Shown piece by piece: positions 33,414 to 40,582 of a stretch of DNA of 40,582 nt. Each line of letters begins with the position of its first letter. Position 1 is the first letter of the stretch. Source of the stretch: Elusimicrobia bacterium GWA2_69_24 (GTDB lineage Bacteria; Elusimicrobiota; Elusimicrobia; UBA1565); NCBI GenBank assembly GCA_001799695.1, contig MGTY01000019.1:1-40582 (forward strand). The letters run 5' to 3'. Below the pieces are notes generated by a model. That model was not told the origin of the DNA, ran no database searches, and was given only the letters and a program-made list of their open reading frames with translations. A program made the position numbers and the translations under genes.

Positions 33414-34581
33414 CCTTCACCACCGCGGCGACGACGTCGTCCACGTCGCGGTCCTCCATCGAGGGGAACAGCGGCAGCGTCAGCAGACGCTCGTACGCGC
33501 GCTCGGCCACGGGGCAGAGCCCCTTCGGGTACCCGAGGCGCTGGTAGTAGGGGTGCCAGTACACGGGGACGTAGTGGACGCTGACGCCGATGCCCTCGGC
33601 GCGCAGCGCCGCGAAGATCGCGCGCCGGTCGGCCGCGAGGCGCTCGAGGGCGAGCAGCAGCGGGAAGATGTGCCACGCGTGCCGCACGCCGGGCGTCACC
33701 GCCTGGAGGGCGACGCCCGGGAGCCCTCCCAGCGCCGCGCGGTAGCGGGCCGCGATCGCCTCACGGCGGGCGAGAAACCGGTCGAGCTTGGCGAGCTGCG
33801 AGAGGCCCAGCGCGCACTGCACGTCGGTCAGCCGGTAGTTGAACCCGAGATCCACCATCTCGTAGAGCCACTCGCCGCTCCGAAACCGTTCCCCGGCGCT
33901 CGAGGTGATCCCGTGGTTGCGAAAGCGCGTCGCCCGCTCGGCGAACCCGGCGTCGTCCGTCACGACCATGCCGCCCTCGCCGGTCGTCACGTGCTTGACC
34001 GGATGGAAGCTGAGCGTGGTCAGGTGCGCCTGGCGTCCGAGCGGGCGGCCGTGGTACTCGGCGCCCAGGGCGTGCGCGGCGTCGTCGAGCAGCACGAGCC
34101 CATGCGTCTGCGCCAGCTGCCGCAGCTCGTCGAGGTCCGCCGGGTGGCCGGCGAAGTCCACCGCGACGATCGCCCGGGTCCGAGCCGTGAGCTTCTCGCG
34201 CACGCGGGCGGGATCGAGGGTGAGCGTGTCCGATCGGACGTCGGCGAAGACCGGCGTCGCGCCGACATAGAGCATCGCGTTGGCCGTGGCCGCGAACGTG
34301 AGGGCCGGGACGACGACTTCGTGCCCCGGACCGAGCCCCGCGGCGAAGGCCGCCGTGTGGAGCGCGGCCGTGCCCGAGGACACGGCGATCGCGTGGCGAA
34401 GCCCGAGCCGCTCCGCCACGCGCCGCTCGAACTCCGCGACCCGCGGCCCCGTCGTGATCCAGTCGCCCCGCAGGGTCTCCACGACCGCGGCCACGTCGGC
34501 GTCGTCGATCGTCTGGCGTCCGTACGGTAGCATCGCGGTACGCACCGGTGGGCCGCCGTGAACGGCGAGCCGCTCACCCAT
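33391..34581 (-). CDS. pseC: UDP-4-amino-4,6-dideoxy-N-acetyl-altrosamine transaminase
   Basis: A 396-residue PLP-dependent DegT-type aminotransferase. SSGTAALHTAAFAAGLGPGH, the LLDDAAHALGAEYHGRPLG stretch and the Schiff-base lysine K196 in LSFHPVKHVTTGEGG are the family motifs, with the SFHPVKHVTTGEGG form characteristic of PseC. GFNYRLTDVQCALGLSQL and the C-terminal SVHYVPVYWHPYYQRLGYPK fit PseC. It aminates the 4-keto sugar made by PseB. It overlaps pseB by eight bases and pseG by 23. Confidence 0.94.
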   Translation of the reverse strand: MGERLAVHGGPPVRTAMLPYGRQTIDDADVAAVVETLRGDWITTGPRVAEFERRVAERLGLRHAIAVSSGTAALHTAAFAAGLGPGHEVVVPALTFAATANAMLYVGATPVFADVRSDTLTLDPARVREKLTARTRAIVAVDFAGHPADLDELRQLAQTHGLVLLDDAAHALGAEYHGRPLGRQAHLTTLSFHPVKHVTTGEGGMVVTDDAGFAERATRFRNHGITSSAGERFRSGEWLYEMVDLGFNYRLTDVQCALGLSQLAKLDRFLARREAIAARYRAALGGLPGVALQAVTPGVRHAWHIFPLLLALERLAADRRAIFAALRAEGIGVSVHYVPVYWHPYYQRLGYPKGLCPVAERAYERLLTLPLFPSMEDRDVDDVVAAVVKVVDHFAR

Positions 34582-35542
34582 CGACGAGGCTCCGCATCTC
34601 CGCGGACGTCAGGAAGTGGTCGTTCGTGTCGCTCGCGTAGCTCGCGCCGGCCGCCAGCCGCCGCCCCTCGGTCCGGCGGGGGTATGCCCAGCTCGGCGAG
34701 AGCGGCTCGACGACGAACATGTCGTCGAGCTCGAGCGCCTGGCGCGCCTCGTCCTCGGAGATCAGGATCTCGTGGAGCTTCTCGCCCGGGCGGATCCCGA
34801 CGAACTCCGCGCGGCAGCCCGGCGCGACCGCTTCGACGAGATCCATGATCCGGGTGCTCGGGATCTTCGGCACGAAGATCTCGCCGCCGCGCATGAGGCC
34901 GAGGCAGCGGGCGACGAAGTCCACGCCCTGCTGGAGCGTGATCCAGAAGCGGGTCATCTTCGGGTCGGTGACGCTCACCGAGCCGTTGGCGCGCTGGGCC
35001 TGGAAGAGCGGGATCACGCTGCCGCGGCTACCGATGACGTTGCCGTAGCGGACGCAGGCGAAGGTGGTGCCCCGCACGAAGCCGTAGGTGTTCGCCTGCA
35101 CGAACAGCTTCTCGGCGCAGAGCTTCGTCGCGCCGTAGAGGTTGAGCGGGTTCACCGCCTTATCGCTGCTGAGCGCGATGACCCGCCCGACGCCCGAGTC
35201 GATCGCCGCGTCGACCACGTTCTTGGCGCCCATCACGTTGGTCTGGATCGCCTCGAACGGGTTGTACTCGCACGCCGGGATCTGCTTGAGCGCCGCCGCG
35301 TGCACCACGACGTCGATGTCGTGCATGGCGCGGACCAGCCGCTCGCGGTCGCGGACGTCGCCGATGAAGAACCGGAGCGCCGGGTGTCGGAGGCGCCCCT
35401 GCATCTCCGACTGCTTGAGCTCGTCGCGGCTGAACACGACGAGCCGGCGCGGGCGGTGGCGGGCGAGCACGGTCTCGACGAACCGAGTGCCGAACGAGCC
35501 GGTGCCGCCGGTGACGAGGATCGAGGCGTCAGTGAGCTCCAT
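34574..35542 (-). CDS. pseB: UDP-N-acetylglucosamine 4,6-dehydratase (inverting)
   Basis: A 322-residue SDR of the FlaA1/PseB type, which dehydrates and C5-epimerises UDP-GlcNAc to start the pseudaminic route. The NADP site is TGGTGSFG (11-18). Other signatures are FSRDELKQ, AALKQIPACEYNPFEAIQTN and SSDKAVNPLNLYGATK with D127, K128 and Y136-x3-K140; the K128-Y136 spacing equals K133-Y141 of FlaA1. RPGEKLHE and MTRFWITLQQGVDFV are also typical. ATG start, overlapping the regulator by 14 bases. Confidence 0.95.
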   Translation of the reverse strand: MELTDASILVTGGTGSFGTRFVETVLARHRPRRLVVFSRDELKQSEMQGRLRHPALRFFIGDVRDRERLVRAMHDIDVVVHAAALKQIPACEYNPFEAIQTNVMGAKNVVDAAIDSGVGRVIALSSDKAVNPLNLYGATKLCAEKLFVQANTYGFVRGTTFACVRYGNVIGSRGSVIPLFQAQRANGSVSVTDPKMTRFWITLQQGVDFVARCLGLMRGGEIFVPKIPSTRIMDLVEAVAPGCRAEFVGIRPGEKLHEILISEDEARQALELDDMFVVEPLSPSWAYPRRTEGRRLAAGASYASDTNDHFLTSAEMRSLVDG

Positions 35543-36149
35543 TGGTCCTCTTGGGCGGGGAGAGGGTGAGCAGCTTCTCCGCGGGGATCCCGAGCGCCAC
35601 GAGGTCGGGCACGTGGAGCTTGGGCTTGTCGAACGTGGCCACGACGATCCGGTCCACGTCCGCGGTCGCGAGCTCCCGCCAGTCGCGCACCGTGAGCCCG
35701 AGGAAGACGCCCTCGGCGTTCCGCGCGAACACGCCCACGGGCTCGAGGCCGGCCTCCCGGAGCGTGAGGTACGCGAGCTCCGCGGCCTCGCCCGTGCCGT
35801 AGAGCGCGATGCGCCGGAGGCCGCTCCGCGGCAGGTGCGCGAGCGCGTCCCGCAGGGTCGCGCGGGCCAGCCGGTAGAGCGCGAGCGAGCGGTCCATGTA
35901 CTGGTACGTGAGGCGGGTCTTCTCGGCGAGGCCCCGCGGGGTCAGGAGGTAGCGCAGCCGGCGGCGGGGTCGGGGTTTCCGCGGGAACTCGACAATCTTG
36001 ATGAAGCCCTTGCGCGCCAGCCGCTTGAGGTAGAGGTTCGTCAGGCCGACCGCGACGCCGAGCCGCTGGGCGAGGGCGCGCTGGGTCAGCGAGTCGGCCT
36101 CGCCGATGACGGTCAGGATCTGGAGATGACGCTCGTCGCTACGCTCCAT
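35529..36149 (-). CDS. Winged-helix regulator with C-terminal Rossmann-like domain
   Basis: A 206-residue protein. The first about 75 residues are a winged helix (ILTVIGEADSLTQRALAQRL, VGLTNLYLKRLARKGFIKIV, LTPRGLAEK), like the small regulators that head exopolysaccharide clusters. A helical linker follows, then RRIALYGTGEAAELAYLTLREAG, a Rossmann-type glycine turn (GTGEAAE) also seen in PglD- and CoA-binding-type domains. It probably binds DNA and may sense a nucleotide or sugar nucleotide through its C-terminal part. ATG at 36149 is chosen over 36176 because the longer start would lie inside the promoter. It is the first gene of the glycan operon. Confidence 0.8.
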   Translation of the reverse strand: MERSDERHLQILTVIGEADSLTQRALAQRLGVAVGLTNLYLKRLARKGFIKIVEFPRKPRPRRRLRYLLTPRGLAEKTRLTYQYMDRSLALYRLARATLRDALAHLPRSGLRRIALYGTGEAAELAYLTLREAGLEPVGVFARNAEGVFLGLTVRDWRELATADVDRIVVATFDKPKLHVPDLVALGIPAEKLLTLSPPKRTNGAH

Positions 36150-36157
36150 GGATGAGC

Positions 36158-36172
36158 GTTCAATAATTGAAC
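36158..36172. promoter_or_regulatory. Perfect palindrome, candidate operator
   Basis: The 15 bases GTTCAAT-A-ATTGAAC form a perfect inverted repeat around a single central base. It sits over the -10 box and the expected transcription start of the regulator gene and is AT-rich against a very GC-rich background. A likely role is autoregulatory binding by the winged-helix protein whose gene begins nine bases downstream. Binding has not been shown. Confidence 0.6.
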
Positions 36173-36192
36173 ACAACAGGCCCGCAGGTCAA
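36163..36192 (-). promoter_or_regulatory. Candidate promoter of the glycan operon
   Basis: On the minus strand, TTGACC (36187-36192, 5/6) and AATTAT (36163-36168, 4/6) are spaced by 18 bases. The start of transcription should fall near 36156, only about 7 bases before the ATG at 36149, so the mRNA would be nearly leaderless; no Shine-Dalgarno sequence is seen. This is the only clear promoter I find for the 29-gene run, though internal promoters cannot be excluded. Confidence 0.5.
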
Positions 36193-36255
36193 GCCAAACG
36201 AGACGGCCGGCCGACGGAGAGCGGGAGGGGGGGGCGGGCGGCGGCGGGCCGGCGC

Positions 36256-36684
36256 CTACTCGCCGATCACCTGGACCGAGACCTCGCGGCGCCGGGGACC
36301 GTCGAACTCGGCGAAGATGATCGACTGGAAGCGGCCGAGCGTCAGCTCGCCGTGGTTCAGCGCGACGGCGATGTTGCGCCCGAGGAGGGCGGCCCGCAGG
36401 TGCGAGTGGGCGTTGCCGCGCTCGCAGTCGGAGACCCGGGGGTCGTCGTGCCGGTAGCCCTGCCGCTCGGGCACGAGCCGCTCGGCGAGGGCCTTGAGAT
36501 CGTCGATCAGCGCGCTCTGGAACTCGTTGACGAAGAGCGCGCACGTCGTGTGCAGCGTGTTGACCAGGGCGATGCCCGTCGAGACGGGAAACTGCTGAAC
36601 CGCGTCCCGCACGAGCTTGGTGATGTCTGAGACCTCCGTGCGCTCCTCACTCGATAGCGTGAACGAGGCGCTGAAAACCTTCAT
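36256..36684 (-). CDS. yjbQ: YjbQ/UPF0047 family protein
   Basis: A 142-residue protein of the YjbQ (secondary thiamine-phosphate synthase-like) family, of the usual length. Signature text includes NTLHTTCALFVNE (H45), DCERGNAHSHLRAALLG (H93 and H95) and LTLGRFQSIIFAEFDGPRRR. The E. coli member has weak thiamine-phosphate synthase activity; the physiological role is uncertain. It is a single-gene unit with its own promoter, a GGAGAG ribosome site, and no coupling to either neighbouring operon. Confidence 0.93.
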   Translation of the reverse strand: MKVFSASFTLSSEERTEVSDITKLVRDAVQQFPVSTGIALVNTLHTTCALFVNEFQSALIDDLKALAERLVPERQGYRHDDPRVSDCERGNAHSHLRAALLGRNIAVALNHGELTLGRFQSIIFAEFDGPRRREVSVQVIGE

Positions 36685-36761
36685 GTCGTGCTCTCTCCGA
36701 GGCGCATCACCCTGGATTCGCTGGCGGTAATGTCAGCGAGGCTGCGCCGAGACCAACCGAT

Positions 36762-36791
36762 ACCATAACGACACAGTGCGGTAAAAGTCAA
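36762..36791 (-). promoter_or_regulatory. Candidate sigma70 promoter of yjbQ
   Basis: TTGACT (36786-36791, 5/6 match) and TATGGT (36762-36767, 4/6 match) on the minus strand are separated by 18 bases, in an AT-enriched patch of the 165-base gap between yjbQ and the peptide-transporter genes. The predicted leader is about 70 bases. Confidence 0.5.
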
Positions 36792-36817
36792 ACGCCTCAT
36801 CGCTCCGCCCCGGCTCC

Positions 36818-36838
36818 CGGGACACCCGCAGGTGCCCG
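36818..36838 (-). terminator. Hairpin after the peptide-transporter operon
   Basis: CGGG-CACC paired with GGTG-T-CCCG around a four-base loop (one bulged T), just after the last permease gene. The stem is strong, but no T run follows, so if it terminates transcription it would need Rho or be inefficient. Position between two units supports the call. Confidence 0.4.
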
Positions 36839-36849
36839 CCCGACCCGTC

Positions 36850-37680
36850 TCACCCGCCCCGCGGGTCGAGCAGGTCCCTGAGGCCGTCGCCCAGCAGGTT
36901 CAGGCCCAGCACGGTCAGGGCGATCGCCCCGCCCGGGAAGATCGCGAGCGCCGGGGCGAGCGACAGGAAATTCTGCGCTTCCTTGAGCATGAGCCCCCAC
37001 GAGGGGTGCGGGGGCTGGGTGCCCAGGCCCAGGTAGGCGAGCCCCGCCTCGGCGAGGATCGCCACGGGGAAGCTCGTGGTCGCCTGGATGACGAGCGGCG
37101 GCAGCGTGTTCGGCAGGAGGTGCCGGCCGATCACGCGCGCGTCGCCCGCGCCGAGCGCCCGCGCGGCCATCACGAACTCGCGCTCGCGCAGCGCGAGGAC
37201 GCTCGCGCGCGTGAGCCGGGCGAAGGCGGGCACGAACGCGATGCCGATCGCGACCATGCTGATCGCGACGCCCGGCGCGAAGACGGCGGCGAAGAGCAAC
37301 GCCGAGAGGATCGCCGGGAACCCCTGCACGGCGTCGATCACGCGCATGCAGCCCTCGTCGGGCCAGCCGCCCACCCAGCCCGCCAGCAGGCCGAGGAGGA
37401 CGCCGGCGCCGGCGCCGATCGCGACCGCGATCACGCCCACCGCGATCGAGGTGATCGCGCCCCGCATGACGCGCGAGAGCACGTCGCGGCCGTAGTGGTC
37501 GGTGCCGAACGGGTGGGCGCCGCTCGGCGCCTCGAGGCGCGCCCCGATCGCCATCGCGAGCGGGTCGGCCGGCGTCCAGACGAGCGAGAGCCCCGCGGTC
37601 AGGACGAGCGCGAGCGCGAGCGCGGCGCCGAGGGCGAACGTCACGTGGCGGAGCGGCCGGCGCCGGCGCATCGCGGTCAC
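36850..37680 (-). CDS. Peptide/nickel-type ABC transporter permease (DppC family)
   Basis: A 276-residue membrane permease with an N-terminal helix, a periplasmic loop carrying HPFGTDHYGRDVLSRVMRG (the DppC/OppC hallmark), further helices and the EAA-type cytoplasmic loop VMAARALGAGDARVIGRHLLP. GTG at 37680 overlaps the DppB-type gene as GTGA. It forms the channel with the DppB-type subunit. The matching ATPase genes are absent from the window. Confidence 0.92.
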   Translation of the reverse strand: MTAMRRRRPLRHVTFALGAALALALVLTAGLSLVWTPADPLAMAIGARLEAPSGAHPFGTDHYGRDVLSRVMRGAITSIAVGVIAVAIGAGAGVLLGLLAGWVGGWPDEGCMRVIDAVQGFPAILSALLFAAVFAPGVAISMVAIGIAFVPAFARLTRASVLALREREFVMAARALGAGDARVIGRHLLPNTLPPLVIQATTSFPVAILAEAGLAYLGLGTQPPHPSWGLMLKEAQNFLSLAPALAIFPGGAIALTVLGLNLLGDGLRDLLDPRGG

Positions 37681-38621
37681 TCGTACCGGATCCGGGGGTC
37701 CAGGAACCCGTACAGGAGGTCGACCGCGAAGTTGATCAGCACGATCAGCGCCGCGACGAACAGCGTCACGCCCTGGACGACGGGCAGATCGCGCGCGCCG
37801 ATCGCGCCGAGCGCCAGCCGCCCGAGGCCCGGCAGCGCGAACACCGACTCCAGGATGATCGAGCCCGCGACGAGCTGGCCGAGCTGGACGCCGGCCACGG
37901 TGACGACGGGGATCAGCGCGTTGCGGAGCGTGTGCTTGCCGATGACGACGGCCTCGGGCACGCCCTTGGCCCGCGCGCTCCGCACGTAGTCCTCGCGCAG
38001 GACGTCGAGCACCGCCGAGCGCGTCGCGCGCACGAGCACCGCCGCCTGGAACAGCCCGAGCGCGACGGCCGGCAGCAGCAGCGCCGTGACGCCGGGCCAG
38101 AACCCCGCGGACCAGCCGTCGAAGCCGCCCGACCGCATCCAGCCGAGCCGCACCGAGAAGAGCAGGATCAGGAGCAGGCCGGCCCAGAACGACGGAATCG
38201 CGATGCCGAGCTGGGAGACCACCATCGCGAGGTAGTCGCCGGCGCGCCGGTGGCGCGTGGCGGCGTAGAGCCCGAGCGGCAGCGCCGTGGCGAGCATGAG
38301 CAGCGCGGCCATCAGCGCGAGCGGCGCGGTTACGGGCAGGCGGCTCGCGATCAGGCGCCCGACCGGCACGTCGTACTGGATCGACACGCCGAGGTCGCCG
38401 CGCGCGGCGCGCGCGAGCCAGTCCGCGTACTGGACGGGCAGCGAGTGGTTCAGGCCCAGCGCTTCGCGGAGGCGCTCGGCCGCCTCGGGGCTCCCCTCGG
38501 TCCCCATGATGATGAGCGCCGGGTCCCCTGGCAGCACGCGCACCACGACGAAGATCAGGACCGAGACGACGCAGAGGGTCGCGGCGGTCGCCGCGGCCCT
38601 CCGGACGACGTAGCGACGCAC
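37677..38621 (-). CDS. Peptide/nickel-type ABC transporter permease (DppB family)
   Basis: A 314-residue permease with about six membrane helices. Hallmarks are an N-terminal LIFVVVRVLPGDPAL, GLNHSLPVQYADWLARAARG, the loop DYVRSARAKGVPEAVVIGKH and the end RIRYE. It follows the binding-protein gene by 18 bases and overlaps the DppC gene. It moves peptides or other small solutes; substrate not known. Confidence 0.93.
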   Translation of the reverse strand: MRRYVVRRAAATAATLCVVSVLIFVVVRVLPGDPALIIMGTEGSPEAAERLREALGLNHSLPVQYADWLARAARGDLGVSIQYDVPVGRLIASRLPVTAPLALMAALLMLATALPLGLYAATRHRRAGDYLAMVVSQLGIAIPSFWAGLLLILLFSVRLGWMRSGGFDGWSAGFWPGVTALLLPAVALGLFQAAVLVRATRSAVLDVLREDYVRSARAKGVPEAVVIGKHTLRNALIPVVTVAGVQLGQLVAGSIILESVFALPGLGRLALGAIGARDLPVVQGVTLFVAALIVLINFAVDLLYGFLDPRIRYE

Positions 38622-38639
38622 GCCGCGCCGGCCCGGCCG

Positions 38640-40130
38640 CTACTTGGCCCAGGCCACCTCGGAGAGGTCGAGGGCCGGCAGCGGCAGGTCCTTCCAGATC
38701 CCGGTGACGCCCGCCTTGGTGACCGCGAGCCGCGGATGCACGTAGAGCCAGACGACCGGGGCCTCCGCGGCGAGGAGGCGCTGCATCTCGCCGTAGAGCG
38801 CGCGGCGGGCGGGGCCGTCGAGCGTGGCCTCGGACTTCGCGTAGAGCGCCTGGAACTTCGGGCTGTCCCAACGGAAGTAGTACGTCGGGTTCGCGTAGTT
38901 GTTGATGTCCCAGGGCTCGGCGTGGCCGATGATCGTCAGGTCGTAGTCGGCCTGCCGGTAGACGCGCGCGATCCATTGCCCCCACTCGATCTGCTCGATG
39001 CGCACGCGGACGCCGACTCTCTTGAGCTGGTCGGTCAGGACCTCGCCGGTGCGCACCGTGTAGTAGTACTGCGGCGAGACCCTGAGCACCGCGTCGAAGC
39101 CGTTCGGGTAGCCGGCCTCGGCGAGGAGCTTCTTCGCCCTCGCCGGATCGTACGGCACGGCCCCGGCGAGGTCGACGAAGTACGGGTTGAGCGGGTCCAC
39201 GTTGCTGCCCAGCACGCGCCCGAGCCCGAACATCGCGCCCCGGACCACCTCCCGCTTGTCGCTGGCGTGGGTGAGCGCGCGACGCACGCGCACGTCCGTG
39301 AAGGGCTTGCGGGAGTTGTTCATCGCGAGGATCACGTCGTTGGTCGTGTCGCCGACGATCACCCTGAACCGCGGGTCCTTCTGCAGCTCCCCGACGTGCT
39401 CCGGCCCGAGGCCGAACATCGAGGCGTCGATGTCGCCGGCCTTGAGCGCGGCGAGCACCGCGTTCGGGTCGGCGATGAAGCGGTACGTGACCCGGTCGAG
39501 CTTCGGCAGCCCCGGGACGTGGTAGTCGGGGTTCCGCGCGAGCACGATCCGGTCGCCGCGCACCCACTGCGCGAGCGTGAACGGGCCCGTGCCGATCGGC
39601 TCGCTCTTGAACGTGCCCACCGCCTCGCGCGGGTAGATGACCGAGCCCTGGCGCGCGAGGTTCAGCAGGAACGAGGCGTCGACGTCCCTGAGCGCGAAGG
39701 TGACCGTGTAGTCGTCCGTGACGATGATGTCGCGGATGCTCGCGTAGTGCTTCGGGTGCGGGTGCTTCGTCTCGGGGTTCATCGCGCGCTGGAACACGAA
39801 CCGGACGTCCGCCGCCTTCATCTCGCGCCCGTTGTGGAAGCGGACGCCGCGCTTGAGGAAGAACGTGTAGTTCCGGTTGTCGGCGGTGTGCCAGCGCTCG
39901 GCGAGCCACGGCACGAGCCGACCCTGGCGGTCGATCTTCACCAGGGTCTCCTGGATGTTGTAGTGCACGACCGCCGCGATCGCGGACGCGGGGCTCGCGG
40001 TGAGGTCGAGCCCGGGCGGCTCGGCGCTCGTCTGGACCACGAGGCTTCGGGGCGCCTGGGCGGCGGCGGGCCCCGCCGCGAGGGAAGCCACGACCATCGC
40101 GCACCACACGACGACGGCCGTTCGGCGCAT
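38640..40130 (-). CDS. Peptide-type ABC transporter binding protein (SBP_bac_5)
   Basis: A 496-residue periplasmic binding protein of the DppA/OppA family. A Sec signal peptide (about residues 1-25, ending AAAQA) is followed by PPGLDLTASPASA, RFHNGREMKAADVRFVFQRA (the standard family signature) and VRRALTHASDKREVV. Its ATG shares one base with the upstream epimerase stop (TGATG). It would deliver the ligand to the two permeases. This family also binds nickel, heme, glycosides and other ligands. Confidence 0.92.
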   Translation of the reverse strand: MRRTAVVVWCAMVVASLAAGPAAAQAPRSLVVQTSAEPPGLDLTASPASAIAAVVHYNIQETLVKIDRQGRLVPWLAERWHTADNRNYTFFLKRGVRFHNGREMKAADVRFVFQRAMNPETKHPHPKHYASIRDIIVTDDYTVTFALRDVDASFLLNLARQGSVIYPREAVGTFKSEPIGTGPFTLAQWVRGDRIVLARNPDYHVPGLPKLDRVTYRFIADPNAVLAALKAGDIDASMFGLGPEHVGELQKDPRFRVIVGDTTNDVILAMNNSRKPFTDVRVRRALTHASDKREVVRGAMFGLGRVLGSNVDPLNPYFVDLAGAVPYDPARAKKLLAEAGYPNGFDAVLRVSPQYYYTVRTGEVLTDQLKRVGVRVRIEQIEWGQWIARVYRQADYDLTIIGHAEPWDINNYANPTYYFRWDSPKFQALYAKSEATLDGPARRALYGEMQRLLAAEAPVVWLYVHPRLAVTKAGVTGIWKDLPLPALDLSEVAWAK

Positions 40131-40582
40131 CAGCCCGCCCTCCCCTTGCGCGTCAGCGCCTCCCGGAAGTGGTCCACGGTGCGGTGGAAGCCCTCGTCGA
40201 AGCCCACGAGCGGCGCGTACGCGAGGAGCCGCTTGGCCTTCGACACGTCGGCGAGCGTGTGCGGCACGTCGCCCGCGCGCGGCGGCGTGTGGCGCCGCGC
40301 CAGCGCCCGGCCGAGGATCGCCTCGAGCGTCGCGATGATCGCCAGGAGCGTCACCCGCTCGCCGCAGCCGACGTTGAACACCTCGCCCGCCGCGTCGGGC
40401 GCCCGCGCCGCGAGCAGGTTGGCCTCGACGACGTTGTCGATGTACGTGAAGTCACGCGACTGGGTGCCGTCGCCGTGGACCTCGAGCGGCCGGCCGCGGA
40501 GCGCCCACAGGATGAAGCGCGGGATCACCGCGGCGTACTCCGACTTCGGGTCCTGCCGCGGGCCGAAGACGTTGAAGTAGCG
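40130..40582 (-). CDS. UDP-sugar epimerase (WbpP/GalE-like), 3' part
   Basis: The last 150 residues of an extended SDR running off the right edge of the window. It reads RYFNVFGPRQDP, then HGDGTQSRDFTYIDNVVEAN, and ends FHRTVDHFREALTRKGRAG; these are the C-terminal signatures of UDP-glucose/UDP-N-acetylglucosamine 4-epimerases such as WbpP. The catalytic Tyr-Lys pair lies outside the window. Overlapping stop and start (TGATG) with the binding-protein gene suggest cotranscription, an odd pairing of function. Confidence 0.85.
   Translation of the reverse strand, partial: RYFNVFGPRQDPKSEYAAVIPRFILWALRGRPLEVHGDGTQSRDFTYIDNVVEANLLAARAPDAAGEVFNVGCGERVTLLAIIATLEAILGRALARRHTPPRAGDVPHTLADVSKAKRLLAYAPLVGFDEGFHRTVDHFREALTRKGRAG

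Noticed and set aside
36204-36213. Palindrome CGGCCGGCCG between the yjbQ gene and the glycan operon
   Set aside because: Expected by chance in GC-rich DNA, with no T run or spacing to support a terminator.
36850-40107. A 1085-residue frame ending in the DppC-type permease
   Set aside because: The upstream part is an out-of-frame copy of the binding-protein and DppB-type genes; the true start is the GTG at 37680.
1-40582. CRISPR arrays, insertion sequences, rRNA or long direct repeats
   Set aside because: None was seen on reading; no transposase-like product and no regularly spaced repeats.

Overview
The window is a 40.6-kb piece of a very GC-rich bacterial chromosome. It is almost wall-to-wall coding, and every gene I accept (42 protein genes and one tRNA) lies on the minus strand, so transcription runs from high to low coordinates. 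Many neighbouring genes overlap by four bases (ATGA or GTGA) and GTG starts are common. The GC richness, the branched-chain-type ABC transporter and the dense coupled operons would fit an environmental lineage such as Rokubacteria/Methylomirabilota or a high-GC deltaproteobacterial-type genome. That placement is inference and no marker gene is present to settle it. No stretch longer than about 170 bases lacks a gene, and I see no IS element, CRISPR array or rRNA.

Reading in the direction of transcription, the right end (40582 to 36850) holds the 3' part of a nucleotide-sugar epimerase, translationally coupled to a peptide-type ABC transporter (binding protein plus two permeases, no ATPases). 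A single yjbQ-type gene with its own promoter follows (36684 to 36256).

The core (36149 to 6949) is a surface-glycan locus of 29 consecutive genes. All 28 junctions overlap or are separated by at most 38 bases, so it reads as one roughly 29-kb operon. It begins with a winged-helix regulator whose promoter carries a perfect palindrome. Next come pseB, pseC, pseG, pseI, pseH and pseF, a full pseudaminic acid (CMP-Pse) pathway. After these are two more NeuB-family synthases, a second CMP-sugar cytidylyltransferase, a sugar-nucleotide dehydratase/epimerase, six SAM methyltransferases, two unusual GT-B-like proteins, a PglK/MsbA-like flippase, two DegT-family aminotransferases, four GT4 and one GT2 glycosyltransferases, a GDP-mannose dehydratase/reductase-like enzyme and finally a polyprenyl-phosphate sugar phosphotransferase. 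The likely job is to build, on undecaprenyl phosphate, a heavily methylated oligosaccharide with one or more nonulosonic acids and amino-deoxysugars, and to flip it across the membrane. No Wzy polymerase, Wza/Wzc export gene or oligosaccharyltransferase is in the window.

The left end (6857 to 84) holds a branched-chain-amino-acid-type ABC transporter in the order binding protein, livH, livM, livG, livF. After it come a divergent tRNA-Arg(UCU), a small protein coupled to a nucleotidyltransferase-fold protein, and an enamidase-like amidohydrolase.
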